The translations under genes and the position numbers were made by a program. The notes beneath the pieces are model-generated. The model saw only the letters and a list, made by a program, of their open reading frames with translations, did no database searches and was not told the origin of the DNA. DNA of 64,000 bases from Legionella parisiensis (lineage in GTDB: Bacteria; Pseudomonadota; Gammaproteobacteria; Legionellales; Legionellaceae), in assembly GCF_001467945.1 (NCBI RefSeq), contig NZ_LNYQ01000012.1:62001-126000 (forward strand), in the 5' to 3' direction. This document shows, in pieces, positions 37,230 through 45,384 of the stretch; within the stretch, counting starts at the first letter, position 1, and every line of letters starts with the position of its first letter.

Positions 37230-38356
37230 TAAAGGTAATGAGTATAGTAGGAACAAGACCTGAACTAATCAAAATGAGCCGTGTTATTGCAGAATTAGAT
37301 AATCAAGTTCATCACATATTAGTTCACTCAGGCCAAAATTATGATTATGAATTAAATCAAATATTTTTTGATGATCTTGAAATACGTAAGCCAGATTATT
37401 TCCTCGGCGTTACTGGGGAAACTGCAGCAAAAGCAATTGCTGATGTAATATCTAAAGCAGATGACGTGTTAACAACAGAAAATCCAGATGCTGTATTGTT
37501 TTATGGAGACACCAATACCTGCTTGGCAGTAATCGCCGCAAAACGAAAGAAAATACCCGTCTTTCATATGGAAGCAGGTAATCGTTGTTTTGATCAGCGA
37601 GTTCCCGAGGAGTTAAATCGAAAAGTTCTTGACCATTTAAGTGATATCAATATGGTCTTGACCGAACATGCCCGTCGTTATCTGATTTCCGAAGGCATCA
37701 GGCCAGAAACCATAATTAAGACAGGCTCGCATATGCACGAAGTATTAGAGCATTACAAGCCCAAAATTATGGCTTCTGATGTTTTGGAACGAGAGTGTTT
37801 AACAGAAAATAAGTATTTTATTGTGAGCGCACATCGAGAAGAAAATGTTGATACTCCTGAAAACTTACACGATCTACTCGAAACACTAAGAGCACTTGCT
37901 GACACCTATAAATATCCGATTATTGTTTCCACCCATCCACGAACACAGAAACGCTTGGAGGCTTTTAGTGACTATAAGAGCCATGAATTAATTCGTTTTG
38001 TTAAACCCTTTGGCTTTCTTGATTACATTAAGCTGCAAATGAATGCCTTTTGTATCCTTTCAGATAGCGGCACAATTACTGAGGAATCCTCCCTATTGAA
38101 TTTACCCGCCGTAATGATTCGTTATGCCCATGAACGACCCGAAGGAATGGATGTTGGTACATTGATTATGAGTGGATTAAAAAAAGACAAGGTTATTGAT
38201 GCAGTGCGTGTCGTCACCAGTCAAAATGTTTCTAGAGAGCGCGTAATACCCATAGTTTCTGACTATCAGGATAGAGGAGCTGTATCGAAGCAGGTCGTCA
38301 GGGTTGTACTTAGCTATGTCGATTACATCAATCGTACCGTATGGTCTAAATATTAG
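37226..38356 (+). CDS. fnlC: UDP-N-acetyl-hexosamine 2-epimerase (FnlC/WbjD/CapG type)
   Basis: 376 residues, WecB superfamily. VGTRPELIKMSRVI, VHSGQNYDYELNQIFFDDL, LFYGDTNTCLA, FHMEAGNRCFDQRVPEE, SAHREENVDTPENL and LSDSGTITEESSLL are all present. It would epimerise C2 of the UDP-L-pneumosamine or L-rhamnosamine derivative to give UDP-L-FucNAc or UDP-L-QuiNAc, depending on the reductase. The start overlaps the fnlA-like stop (ATGA), so the three enzymes are co-translated. Confidence 0.92.
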   Translation: MIKVMSIVGTRPELIKMSRVIAELDNQVHHILVHSGQNYDYELNQIFFDDLEIRKPDYFLGVTGETAAKAIADVISKADDVLTTENPDAVLFYGDTNTCLAVIAAKRKKIPVFHMEAGNRCFDQRVPEELNRKVLDHLSDINMVLTEHARRYLISEGIRPETIIKTGSHMHEVLEHYKPKIMASDVLERECLTENKYFIVSAHREENVDTPENLHDLLETLRALADTYKYPIIVSTHPRTQKRLEAFSDYKSHELIRFVKPFGFLDYIKLQMNAFCILSDSGTITEESSLLNLPAVMIRYAHERPEGMDVGTLIMSGLKKDKVIDAVRVVTSQNVSRERVIPIVSDYQDRGAVSKQVVRVVLSYVDYINRTVWSKY

Positions 38357-38453
38357 GAGTGATGCTGTAAACATCAAAATAAAAATAAAGATTTATAATA
38401 GGTTTGATGTTACTATTGCGTTATTTTATTAAGATTTATTAAAGGTGCATAGT

Positions 38454-38660
38454 ATGCAATTGATTTTAGCATTCTCATTTTTCATCTGGTTTACTGATGC
38501 CTATGCATATTTAGATCCAGGGACAGGTAGTTTATTTATCCAGTCAACCATCGCTGCAATTGCTGGAGGGATTTTTATACTAAAAACATATTGGCATAAG
38601 CTGAAAGCAAAGTTATTTTCAAAAAGGGAAAAAGCTAAAGATGCACATGATGGTGAATAA
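38454..38660 (+). CDS. Small membrane protein with YLDPGTGS motif
   Basis: 68 residues from the ATG at 38454, with AAAGG 8 bases upstream; the frame also has a GTG at 38445 that overlaps the ribosome site and is unlikely. A signal-like hydrophobic stretch (1-18) is followed by AYLDPGTGSLFIQ, a second hydrophobic segment (about 30-42) and a basic tail (YWHKLKAKLFSKREK). I have seen such proteins only as unnamed neighbours of polysaccharide genes. Its end overlaps the next gene by 20 bases, suggesting a shared function with the methyltransferase. Confidence 0.7.
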   Translation: MQLILAFSFFIWFTDAYAYLDPGTGSLFIQSTIAAIAGGIFILKTYWHKLKAKLFSKREKAKDAHDGE

Positions 38661-40056
38661 TTGCAGTGAGCAGGTTCATAAAAAAAATGCACATAAATCA
38701 TCGTTCCGCGATCCTGGCAGTCAAGTTTATAAAATAAACCATGAGATTTATCGTCAAATTAATCAGTCAGGGTACTCTGATTACCAACAATTAATGCAAT
38801 CAGGACTTTACGATAAACTTCAGTCATTGAACTATCTTATTCCCCACTGCGAAGTTTCAATTGATTTTGCATTAAATGATCAGGCATTAGTTGTTTTAAA
38901 ACCCGAAAAAATTGCCTTCGTTTCTTATTGTTATGAATGGTCTTTTTCACAGTTTAAAGATGCAGCCTTGATGACGCTTGCCATTGCAAAAATTGCCATT
39001 CAACATGGGATGATTCTCAAAGATGCGAGCGCTTATAATATTCAGTTTCATCAGGGTAAGCCTATTTTCATTGATACAGGTTCTTTTACACTCTATGAGG
39101 AAGGAACTCCCTGGAGCGCTTACAACCAATTTTGTAAACATTTTTTAGCTCCCTTGCTGCTCATGGCAAAAGTCGATATTCGTCTTGGTATATCGATGAA
39201 ACAGTATATTGATGGAATACCGCTTGACTTTGCTAGCCAGATGTTGCCTTTTAAAAGTAAATTTTCTCCCTCTATATTTGCTCACATCCATGCGCATGCA
39301 AAACTTCAGCAGAAATATGGCGATATCAATACTGTTAAAATTAACAAACGCAAAGTAACCAAAGTCGGTTTATTAGGATTATTGGACAATCTGAACTCAT
39401 TAATAAAAAAATTAGAATGGTCCCCTATTAAAACAGAGTGGGGGGACTACTATAATCAAACGAATTACTCTGATGCTGCAACGAAACACAAGGCTGAGAT
39501 TATCAAACGTTTTATTGCAGAAACTCAGGCAAAATTGGTTTGGGATATGGGCGGTAATAATGGTTACTACAGCCGAATCATCTCAAGTCTTGGGGCACAG
39601 GCTATATGCTTTGATATCGATCCTGTGGCAGTGGAAACGAATTATCAAAAAGTAAAAAAAGATAAAGGCGGACTTATCTTACCACTCCTACAAGATTTAA
39701 CTAATCCAAGTCCTGCATTAGGCTGGGAACAAAATGAGCGATGTGGATTACAGGAAAGAGCAAATGCTGATCTAGTAATGGCATTAGCTCTTATACATCA
39801 CCTGGCAATATCCAATAATGTTCCTTTAGAGCGTATTGCAGAGTATTTTTCTAAGTTAGGCGAGTATTTAATTATTGAGTTTGTTCCTAAAGAGGATTCG
39901 CAAGTTCATCGTCTTTTAGCGAGTAGAGAGGACATTTTTGTAGAATATGAGATTAACTCATTCAAAAAATATTTTTCACGTTATTACCTTATCTTGGAAG
40001 AATGTCCCGTTTTAGACACTTGCCGAACAATTTTTTTAATGAAAAAGATAAAATAA
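38641..40056 (+). CDS. Putative bifunctional kinase-like/SAM methyltransferase protein (NoeA-related)
   Basis: 471 residues. The C-terminal half is a class I SAM methyltransferase: VWDMGGNNGYYSR (300-312), acidic residue in CFDIDP (D326) and LVMALALIHHLA. The N-terminal half, usually unannotated, reads FRDPGSQVY near residue 22 and GMILKDASAYNIQF (123-136) followed by KPIFIDTGSF (140-149). This spacing resembles the catalytic loop (D128, N133) and metal-binding aspartate (D145) of protein-kinase-like phosphotransferases. Related proteins are called NoeA-like. A role in modifying or capping the polysaccharide is inferred from context only. Confidence 0.7.
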   Translation: MHMMVNNCSEQVHKKNAHKSSFRDPGSQVYKINHEIYRQINQSGYSDYQQLMQSGLYDKLQSLNYLIPHCEVSIDFALNDQALVVLKPEKIAFVSYCYEWSFSQFKDAALMTLAIAKIAIQHGMILKDASAYNIQFHQGKPIFIDTGSFTLYEEGTPWSAYNQFCKHFLAPLLLMAKVDIRLGISMKQYIDGIPLDFASQMLPFKSKFSPSIFAHIHAHAKLQQKYGDINTVKINKRKVTKVGLLGLLDNLNSLIKKLEWSPIKTEWGDYYNQTNYSDAATKHKAEIIKRFIAETQAKLVWDMGGNNGYYSRIISSLGAQAICFDIDPVAVETNYQKVKKDKGGLILPLLQDLTNPSPALGWEQNERCGLQERANADLVMALALIHHLAISNNVPLERIAEYFSKLGEYLIIEFVPKEDSQVHRLLASREDIFVEYEINSFKKYFSRYYLILEECPVLDTCRTIFLMKKIK

Positions 40057-40233
40057 GTGACCTCTTATTAAGAAAGATGACCGATAATTAATCTAATATG
40101 AGAATTTAGCCACAGCCATCTATTTAAATCTTACCTATTTAAGGGAAAAGGGAAAAAGGGCTGTTGCAGCTTGCTACTACTTTGAGAAAAGTGCATTTAA
40201 GGTAAATACGCCTTATTTTTCTGCGCAATAAAT

Positions 40234-41436
40234 CTACTGTCTTTGCATAGAGTATGATTTTTTAACTTTCTTTAAGGCAAATTTGAATTGTTTAAAAAAT
40301 GTTCCCTGCATCCCAGGGAGTTCAATAAACTTATACGTACATGAGGCGATAGGAATAAGAAGCCCTATCATTAGAAAACTTACTAAAAATTTAATCATAA
40401 GAGCAGAATATAAGATATTAGGATACATTGCATTATTAACCAGTTTTAATACTAAATATTGCATTAGATAAATACTATAGCTAATTTGTCCTAGAGCTAA
40501 CAACGGCTTGTATTGTAGTAGTTTGGGCTTTCCTAAGACAATAGAAATAAAGAGAGAACTTGTTAATAGAAAATGCTTGTAATTATAAACTTCCGGGGTA
40601 AAAATTGAGCCTATTAACAACGGCAATGAAAGACAAGAGAAAAATCTTGATAATCGGACGTTAACGGAGAAATTAGGAAAATAATGTACGATTAAAGCAG
40701 CGATACTACCTCCAATAAAGAAAGGCCAAACAACTTTAGAAGTACTGTAAATGTAAAAATCACGCACTGCCAAAATAATTACAATAATTAATATGGCAGT
40801 TCTTTTATTTGTCGAATCTAAAGATATAAAATATAAGACAGGTAAAACTAAATAAAATCTCCACTCATAGCTTAATGACCATGCAATACCAATTAATTCC
40901 ATTGCGTTATATTTTTGAAATACGAGAAGATCATAATTAGGTAAGTATAAATCGGTATTGTGACCAATGAAACCGAAACTTAGGACATTAATACATCGTA
41001 TAAGAGTATCCCAGATAGATACAGGGGTTCCCATATAATTCAAACTTAATACGATAGTGCATAGGGACAAGAAGATATAAAGAGGAACAATTCTAAGAAT
41101 ACGCTTTTTATAAAAATCTGTGGGGTTAATTCCGCCTTGAAGCGCCTTTTTAGTAAATAAATAAGCAGTCAAAGAAAAAAATATTTGAACACCTAGCCCT
41201 CCTATTCGGTTGCCTGTAAGAGGAATGCCAGGAATTTGCAAGTATGATAATAAAAATTGATTGACATGACAGGCTACTACAGCCAGAGCAGCCAATCCTC
41301 TTAACCCCTCCAGCGCTTGTTCATTATTGCGACCCGTATCAACAATGTGCAATAAAGATCTCCAAGGAAGCACACTAAGGAATGCAATCAGAAAAAAAAT
41401 CATAAAAAAGAATACTTGGACTATGACATGAAACAT
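40234..41436 (-). CDS. Acyltransferase-3 family (OafA-like) O-acyltransferase
   Basis: 400 residues, about ten membrane segments. EGLRGLAALAVVACHVNQF carries the family's RGLA and H motifs (the histidine about 10 residues on) and GGLGVQIFFSLTAYLFTKKA matches the second conserved block. These inner-membrane enzymes usually O-acetylate surface polysaccharides or LPS. No C-terminal SGNH domain is attached. It lies downstream of the methyltransferase, on the opposite strand, with its own promoter in the gap to 41797. Confidence 0.85.
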   Translation of the reverse strand: MFHVIVQVFFFMIFFLIAFLSVLPWRSLLHIVDTGRNNEQALEGLRGLAALAVVACHVNQFLLSYLQIPGIPLTGNRIGGLGVQIFFSLTAYLFTKKALQGGINPTDFYKKRILRIVPLYIFLSLCTIVLSLNYMGTPVSIWDTLIRCINVLSFGFIGHNTDLYLPNYDLLVFQKYNAMELIGIAWSLSYEWRFYLVLPVLYFISLDSTNKRTAILIIVIILAVRDFYIYSTSKVVWPFFIGGSIAALIVHYFPNFSVNVRLSRFFSCLSLPLLIGSIFTPEVYNYKHFLLTSSLFISIVLGKPKLLQYKPLLALGQISYSIYLMQYLVLKLVNNAMYPNILYSALMIKFLVSFLMIGLLIPIASCTYKFIELPGMQGTFFKQFKFALKKVKKSYSMQRQ

Positions 41437-41796
41437 AACTTATCCAATAAATTGTAAGACTTTATAATATCCGTAATCATCGCCACTATTTATATAAATC
41501 GGGTGTTAAATTGCAGAAAATAAATTTGTACTAATTAAAACAGCCTTATATTATGCATGGGTTGCCTTAATTTTACTATAAACTTGAGAAAACATGGCAT
41601 GCCAATTAATTTTGAAAGGGAATACAAGTCTTAGTAATTCAAGTTCATATTTAACACAACACAGTTATTACCGAATATGTTAAGATAGCCCCTCGTTTTT
41701 AATTTGCTGTTTAAATTAAGTGCATTATTTTTTGGCCGGACTAGGACAAGGCTGACACATAGAAATGAAACACTTTTATCCTAATGAGAAAAATAA
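41437..41796. other. 360-bp divergent intergenic region, no gene seen
   Basis: AT-rich DNA between the divergent acyltransferase and sulfatase-fold genes; it should hold both promoters. No repeat, RNA fold or clear operator was recognised. Confidence 0.5.
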
Positions 41797-43377
41797 ATGT
41801 TAGACACCTTATATAAAAACTGGCGCTATTTGTTCATAACTGCTTTCTTTTTAACAGCATTACTTACTGCATTTTTAGCGGATAATAGTATAAATATACT
41901 AAGCTCCGAAGCATTATTTAGTTATCTTGTATTAATATTATTAAGTCTTATACCCGGATGCATCATGGTTTTTGCTAATGCGCACATCCGAATTTTAACT
42001 GCAACGTTTCTAGTACTTTTGTTTATAATAAGTCAAATAAAAAGTTTTCCTGTTTTATCTTATGGATTAAAATACCGTTATATAATACTTTTGGCTGCAA
42101 TTTTTATTGCATGCATTTTCTATTACTTACGTCATTATTTAGACAAATTATTGTTTGTTTTTTTTGGAACATTATGGGTAGGCAGCTTTTTCATTTCCAA
42201 GCATCCTTTGTTAACAGTACAAAATTTTAATCAAGAAAGAAATCATACAAATTTGAATCTTCCCCCTTATATTGAAGTTGTTTTAGATGAGCATATTGGC
42301 CTTGAGGGAATATCCCCCAAAGACGATCAGAATAATCTTGCATCTGTGTTAAAGGATAAATATATCAATCTAGGTTTTAGAGTGTATGGTAAATCTTACA
42401 GCCGAGACTTTCGCTCTATCGCTTCATTTGCAAGTTTTTTAAATTTCAAGCCTATTGATAACTTAAAAGATTATATTTTACATGACGATGAAGAAGATAG
42501 GCATATTCTTACCCAAAATGCGCTTTTTGAAACTCTTTCAAACAAGGGATATGATATCAACATTATACAAAGCTCCTATTTGGATCTGTGTGCAAAACAT
42601 AAAAACTTTAATTTGACAAAATGTATAACTTACAAGCACACCGCTCCTGTACCTGTAAACCCTGTGCTTAGCTCTAGCACAAAGACTATTGCAATATTGG
42701 AACAAGTATTTTCTAAATTACGATTTGATCTTTCCAAAATTAAGAAAAGTAAACTCTGGTCTATGCTTCATTTACCTCAATCGGAAAATCAAAGCATATT
42801 GACACCATCTACAGCCACTTACCAAGCGTTTAACGAGGTTGAGAAATTAGCAAAAACGGTACAAATAAATAATGCTTATTTTATTCACTTACTCTTACCG
42901 CATGCTCCTTATGTATTTAATAAAAATTGTGACTATATTGGCGAACGTAAAAACAAGACTAAGGCATATTTTGATCAATTAGAGTGTACACACAAATTAA
43001 TTGGTACACTTTTAAAAACATTGGAGACTAATCAAAATACTAAAAATAGTATTATTGTCATCCACGGGGATCACGGCTCTAGAATAGAAGAGCCGGACAT
43101 CAGGTTAAACTATAAATTCACAGCAGAGAATATTGTAAAGAATTATAGTGCTTTTTTTATGGTTAAGAGCCCTTTTAGTAAGCCAGGTTATGATCAGGCA
43201 GCATTACCGCTAGATTTTTTATTAAAAAACATTTTTACTAAAATAGAACAACCAACTCCTGATAACATAAAAAAGACTATATATTTGCGCAGTGGAAAAG
43301 ATTTTGATCTTGGCAAAAGAACAATGCCTAATTTTTCACATGGAATTGTGTTGAGTCAAGGTATAGAGAAAGTCTAG
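41797..43377 (+). CDS. Membrane-anchored alkaline-phosphatase-superfamily (sulfatase-like) enzyme
   Basis: 526 residues. Five hydrophobic segments (about 10-137) anchor a large outward domain. VVLDEHIG (D164) supplies a metal aspartate, HLLLPHAPYVF a conserved histidine pair, and IVIHGDHGSR the late metal site of the sulfatase/phosphoglycerol-transferase fold. Such enzymes transfer phosphoglycerol or phosphoethanolamine, or cleave sulfate or phosphate esters, on envelope glycans. It is the outermost gene of the polysaccharide region and could modify the polymer in the periplasm. The exact reaction is unknown. Confidence 0.75.
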   Translation: MLDTLYKNWRYLFITAFFLTALLTAFLADNSINILSSEALFSYLVLILLSLIPGCIMVFANAHIRILTATFLVLLFIISQIKSFPVLSYGLKYRYIILLAAIFIACIFYYLRHYLDKLLFVFFGTLWVGSFFISKHPLLTVQNFNQERNHTNLNLPPYIEVVLDEHIGLEGISPKDDQNNLASVLKDKYINLGFRVYGKSYSRDFRSIASFASFLNFKPIDNLKDYILHDDEEDRHILTQNALFETLSNKGYDINIIQSSYLDLCAKHKNFNLTKCITYKHTAPVPVNPVLSSSTKTIAILEQVFSKLRFDLSKIKKSKLWSMLHLPQSENQSILTPSTATYQAFNEVEKLAKTVQINNAYFIHLLLPHAPYVFNKNCDYIGERKNKTKAYFDQLECTHKLIGTLLKTLETNQNTKNSIIVIHGDHGSRIEEPDIRLNYKFTAENIVKNYSAFFMVKSPFSKPGYDQAALPLDFLLKNIFTKIEQPTPDNIKKTIYLRSGKDFDLGKRTMPNFSHGIVLSQGIEKV

Positions 43378-43465
43378 CGTCCTATACCTGTTGAGCCGCA
43401 TTAAATTGATTAAATATGAGTGTCATTAATAAAAAAAATCAAAAGAATATGGGCAAAATTTTAAA

Positions 43466-44746
43466 TCATCGACTTATAATAGAAACTAAATATCGCGTAT
43501 CACAATACTTAAACATACTCACTGATCCAGCAACTGCAAAAAGTATTGGAATAAAAAAGCTAAAATTAATCCCTGTAAATTCAATGACCAAAACTATTGC
43601 TGTAATGGGCATTTTTTGAGCTGCAGCAAGAAATGCAGCTCCTCCAATAATGGCAAATGCAGATATCGATACAGAAATACCTGGCAACAAATAGCTCCAA
43701 AGAATGCCTAAAACGACAGCCATTAAAGCGCCATTTGCTAGCGATGGAGTCAGAAGTCCGCCTGCAGCACCGGCTTGTACGCTGGTGCAAACAATTAAAA
43801 TTCTAAGTATTAAGACGGCTATGGCAACTCCAAGTCCTAACATATTCCCATCAAATCCTAACTGAGCCACAGAGCGCCCATTTCCTAATATCTCCGGAAA
43901 ATAAATCGCTAATAAACCAATGATGAAAAAATTAAATAAACACGATACGATTATTTTCCAATTTCGCGGCGCTCGGCTTTGGGCCCTATTCGTAATCACC
44001 TTAAACCAATAAGCAGAAAAACCAAAAATGGGGCCAGAAATAATAGCCCAAATGACTACTGGGGAATCAAGTCTTAAAACAGGTATATGATATAACGATT
44101 GATTACCAAGACCAATCCAGGAGATAACCACTGCTATAGCGGAAGTAGTAATCGCAGGAATTACTGCAAACCAATGAAAAGAGCTTAAGAGAACCTCTAA
44201 AGTAAACATAGCACCGCCAAGGGGAACATTATAGACTGCAGCCAATCCAGCTCCAGCAGCACAAGCTACAAGTATTTTACTCTCCTTAGGATGCAGCTTC
44301 ATTTTATTAGTCAGCCAGCACGCAAAAGTAGCACCGAATTCACGAGGAGCTACTTCTCGTCCCATCGGAGAACCCAAGGCAACAGTAATAATTTGTAGTA
44401 GTACATGTACTAAAGTAGTCTTTATCGGCATGTAGGGTCTAGGCGATTTAATTGCATTAGCAATACTTACTAAAGGGCTGCCATATCGAAAAACTGCCCA
44501 CCAGCCAAAACCGGCAATGAAACCACATATAAGAAGAGCTACTACTCTTCTTGGTGCAGTTGAACCAGTAACAACCTCGAGAAAATGCTCATTCCCCACA
44601 ATAGGAAAGACAGTATGCTCATAGGCCAAGTGTTGAATAAAATGCAATAAGATGGCTAAAAACATCCCTCCAAATCCAGAAACAATCCCAATAAAAATTG
44701 TGGCAATAAAAAGAAGATGCAAACGGGATGTCAAATGTTTGGTCAT
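43466..44746 (-). CDS. ClC-family chloride channel/transporter
   Basis: 426 residues, about 11 membrane segments, no C-terminal CBS domains. GSPMGREVAPREFGA contains the gating glutamate (GRE motif), and AGAAGGLLTPSLANG matches the GGxFxPxL anion-site segment. At the helix corresponding to EcClC FNAPLAGILFIIEE the sequence is YNVPLGGAMFTLEV, so the internal proton glutamate (E203) is valine. Strong AAGGAG site 7 bases before the start; 15 bases after ribE, so part of the yciA-ribE transcript. Confidence 0.85.
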   Translation of the reverse strand: MTKHLTSRLHLLFIATIFIGIVSGFGGMFLAILLHFIQHLAYEHTVFPIVGNEHFLEVVTGSTAPRRVVALLICGFIAGFGWWAVFRYGSPLVSIANAIKSPRPYMPIKTTLVHVLLQIITVALGSPMGREVAPREFGATFACWLTNKMKLHPKESKILVACAAGAGLAAVYNVPLGGAMFTLEVLLSSFHWFAVIPAITTSAIAVVISWIGLGNQSLYHIPVLRLDSPVVIWAIISGPIFGFSAYWFKVITNRAQSRAPRNWKIIVSCLFNFFIIGLLAIYFPEILGNGRSVAQLGFDGNMLGLGVAIAVLILRILIVCTSVQAGAAGGLLTPSLANGALMAVVLGILWSYLLPGISVSISAFAIIGGAAFLAAAQKMPITAIVLVIEFTGINFSFFIPILFAVAGSVSMFKYCDTRYLVSIISR

Positions 44747-44761
44747 GAACTACTCCTTAAT

Positions 44762-45376
44762 TCATAACTGGATCTGAGAGCTTAACTTTCCTGCAACTTG
44801 CAATTGATGGGCAACTATACGCGTCAGATAGTCAAATTCAATATTAACTTTTTGCCCAGCTTGTAAAAAGTTAAGGGTAGTATTGAGTAATGTGTGGGGA
44901 ACAAGCATTAGTTTTATGCCCTGATTCACAACTGTATTAATCGTTAAGCTTACCCCTTCAACAGTAATACTACCTTTAGGTATTAAATACAACATCGCGT
45001 TTGCATCAAAGCCGCTTAATTCGACTTCAACGAATTCATTAATTTGTCTTATGGAATGAATTTGTGCAATAGCATCTACATGTCCGCTTACGTAATGACC
45101 ACCAAAACGCGTCGATGCGAGCATGGCTCGTTCTAAATTTACCTCATCACCGGCTCCTAGCTCTCCTAAAGTAGTCCTACTCAATGTTTCAGGAGAAACA
45201 TCAAAACCTAATTTTGTGTCTTCAAAAGGCAATAAAGTTAAGCATACTCCGTTCACAGCAATACTTTCACCTATTTGTAATTGTTCAAAAGCAGATGAAA
45301 TAATTAACCGATTCGCACCATCATGGTTACTATTGCTAATCACGGCTCCTTTTTTTTCAATAATTCCGGTAAACAT
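44762..45376 (-). CDS. ribE: Riboflavin synthase, alpha chain
   Basis: 204 residues with the two lumazine-binding repeats. Repeat one begins MFTGIIEKKGAV and contains SIAVNGVCLTL; repeat two begins RFGGHYVSGHVD and contains GSITVEGVSLTIN. It dismutates two lumazine molecules, supplied by RibH, into riboflavin. Third in a minus-strand operon after yciA and an unknown gene, 8 bases downstream of the latter. No FMN riboswitch was seen upstream. Confidence 0.95.
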   Translation of the reverse strand: MFTGIIEKKGAVISNSNHDGANRLIISSAFEQLQIGESIAVNGVCLTLLPFEDTKLGFDVSPETLSRTTLGELGAGDEVNLERAMLASTRFGGHYVSGHVDAIAQIHSIRQINEFVEVELSGFDANAMLYLIPKGSITVEGVSLTINTVVNQGIKLMLVPHTLLNTTLNFLQAGQKVNIEFDYLTRIVAHQLQVAGKLSSQIQL

Positions 45377-45384
45377 GGTTCCTC

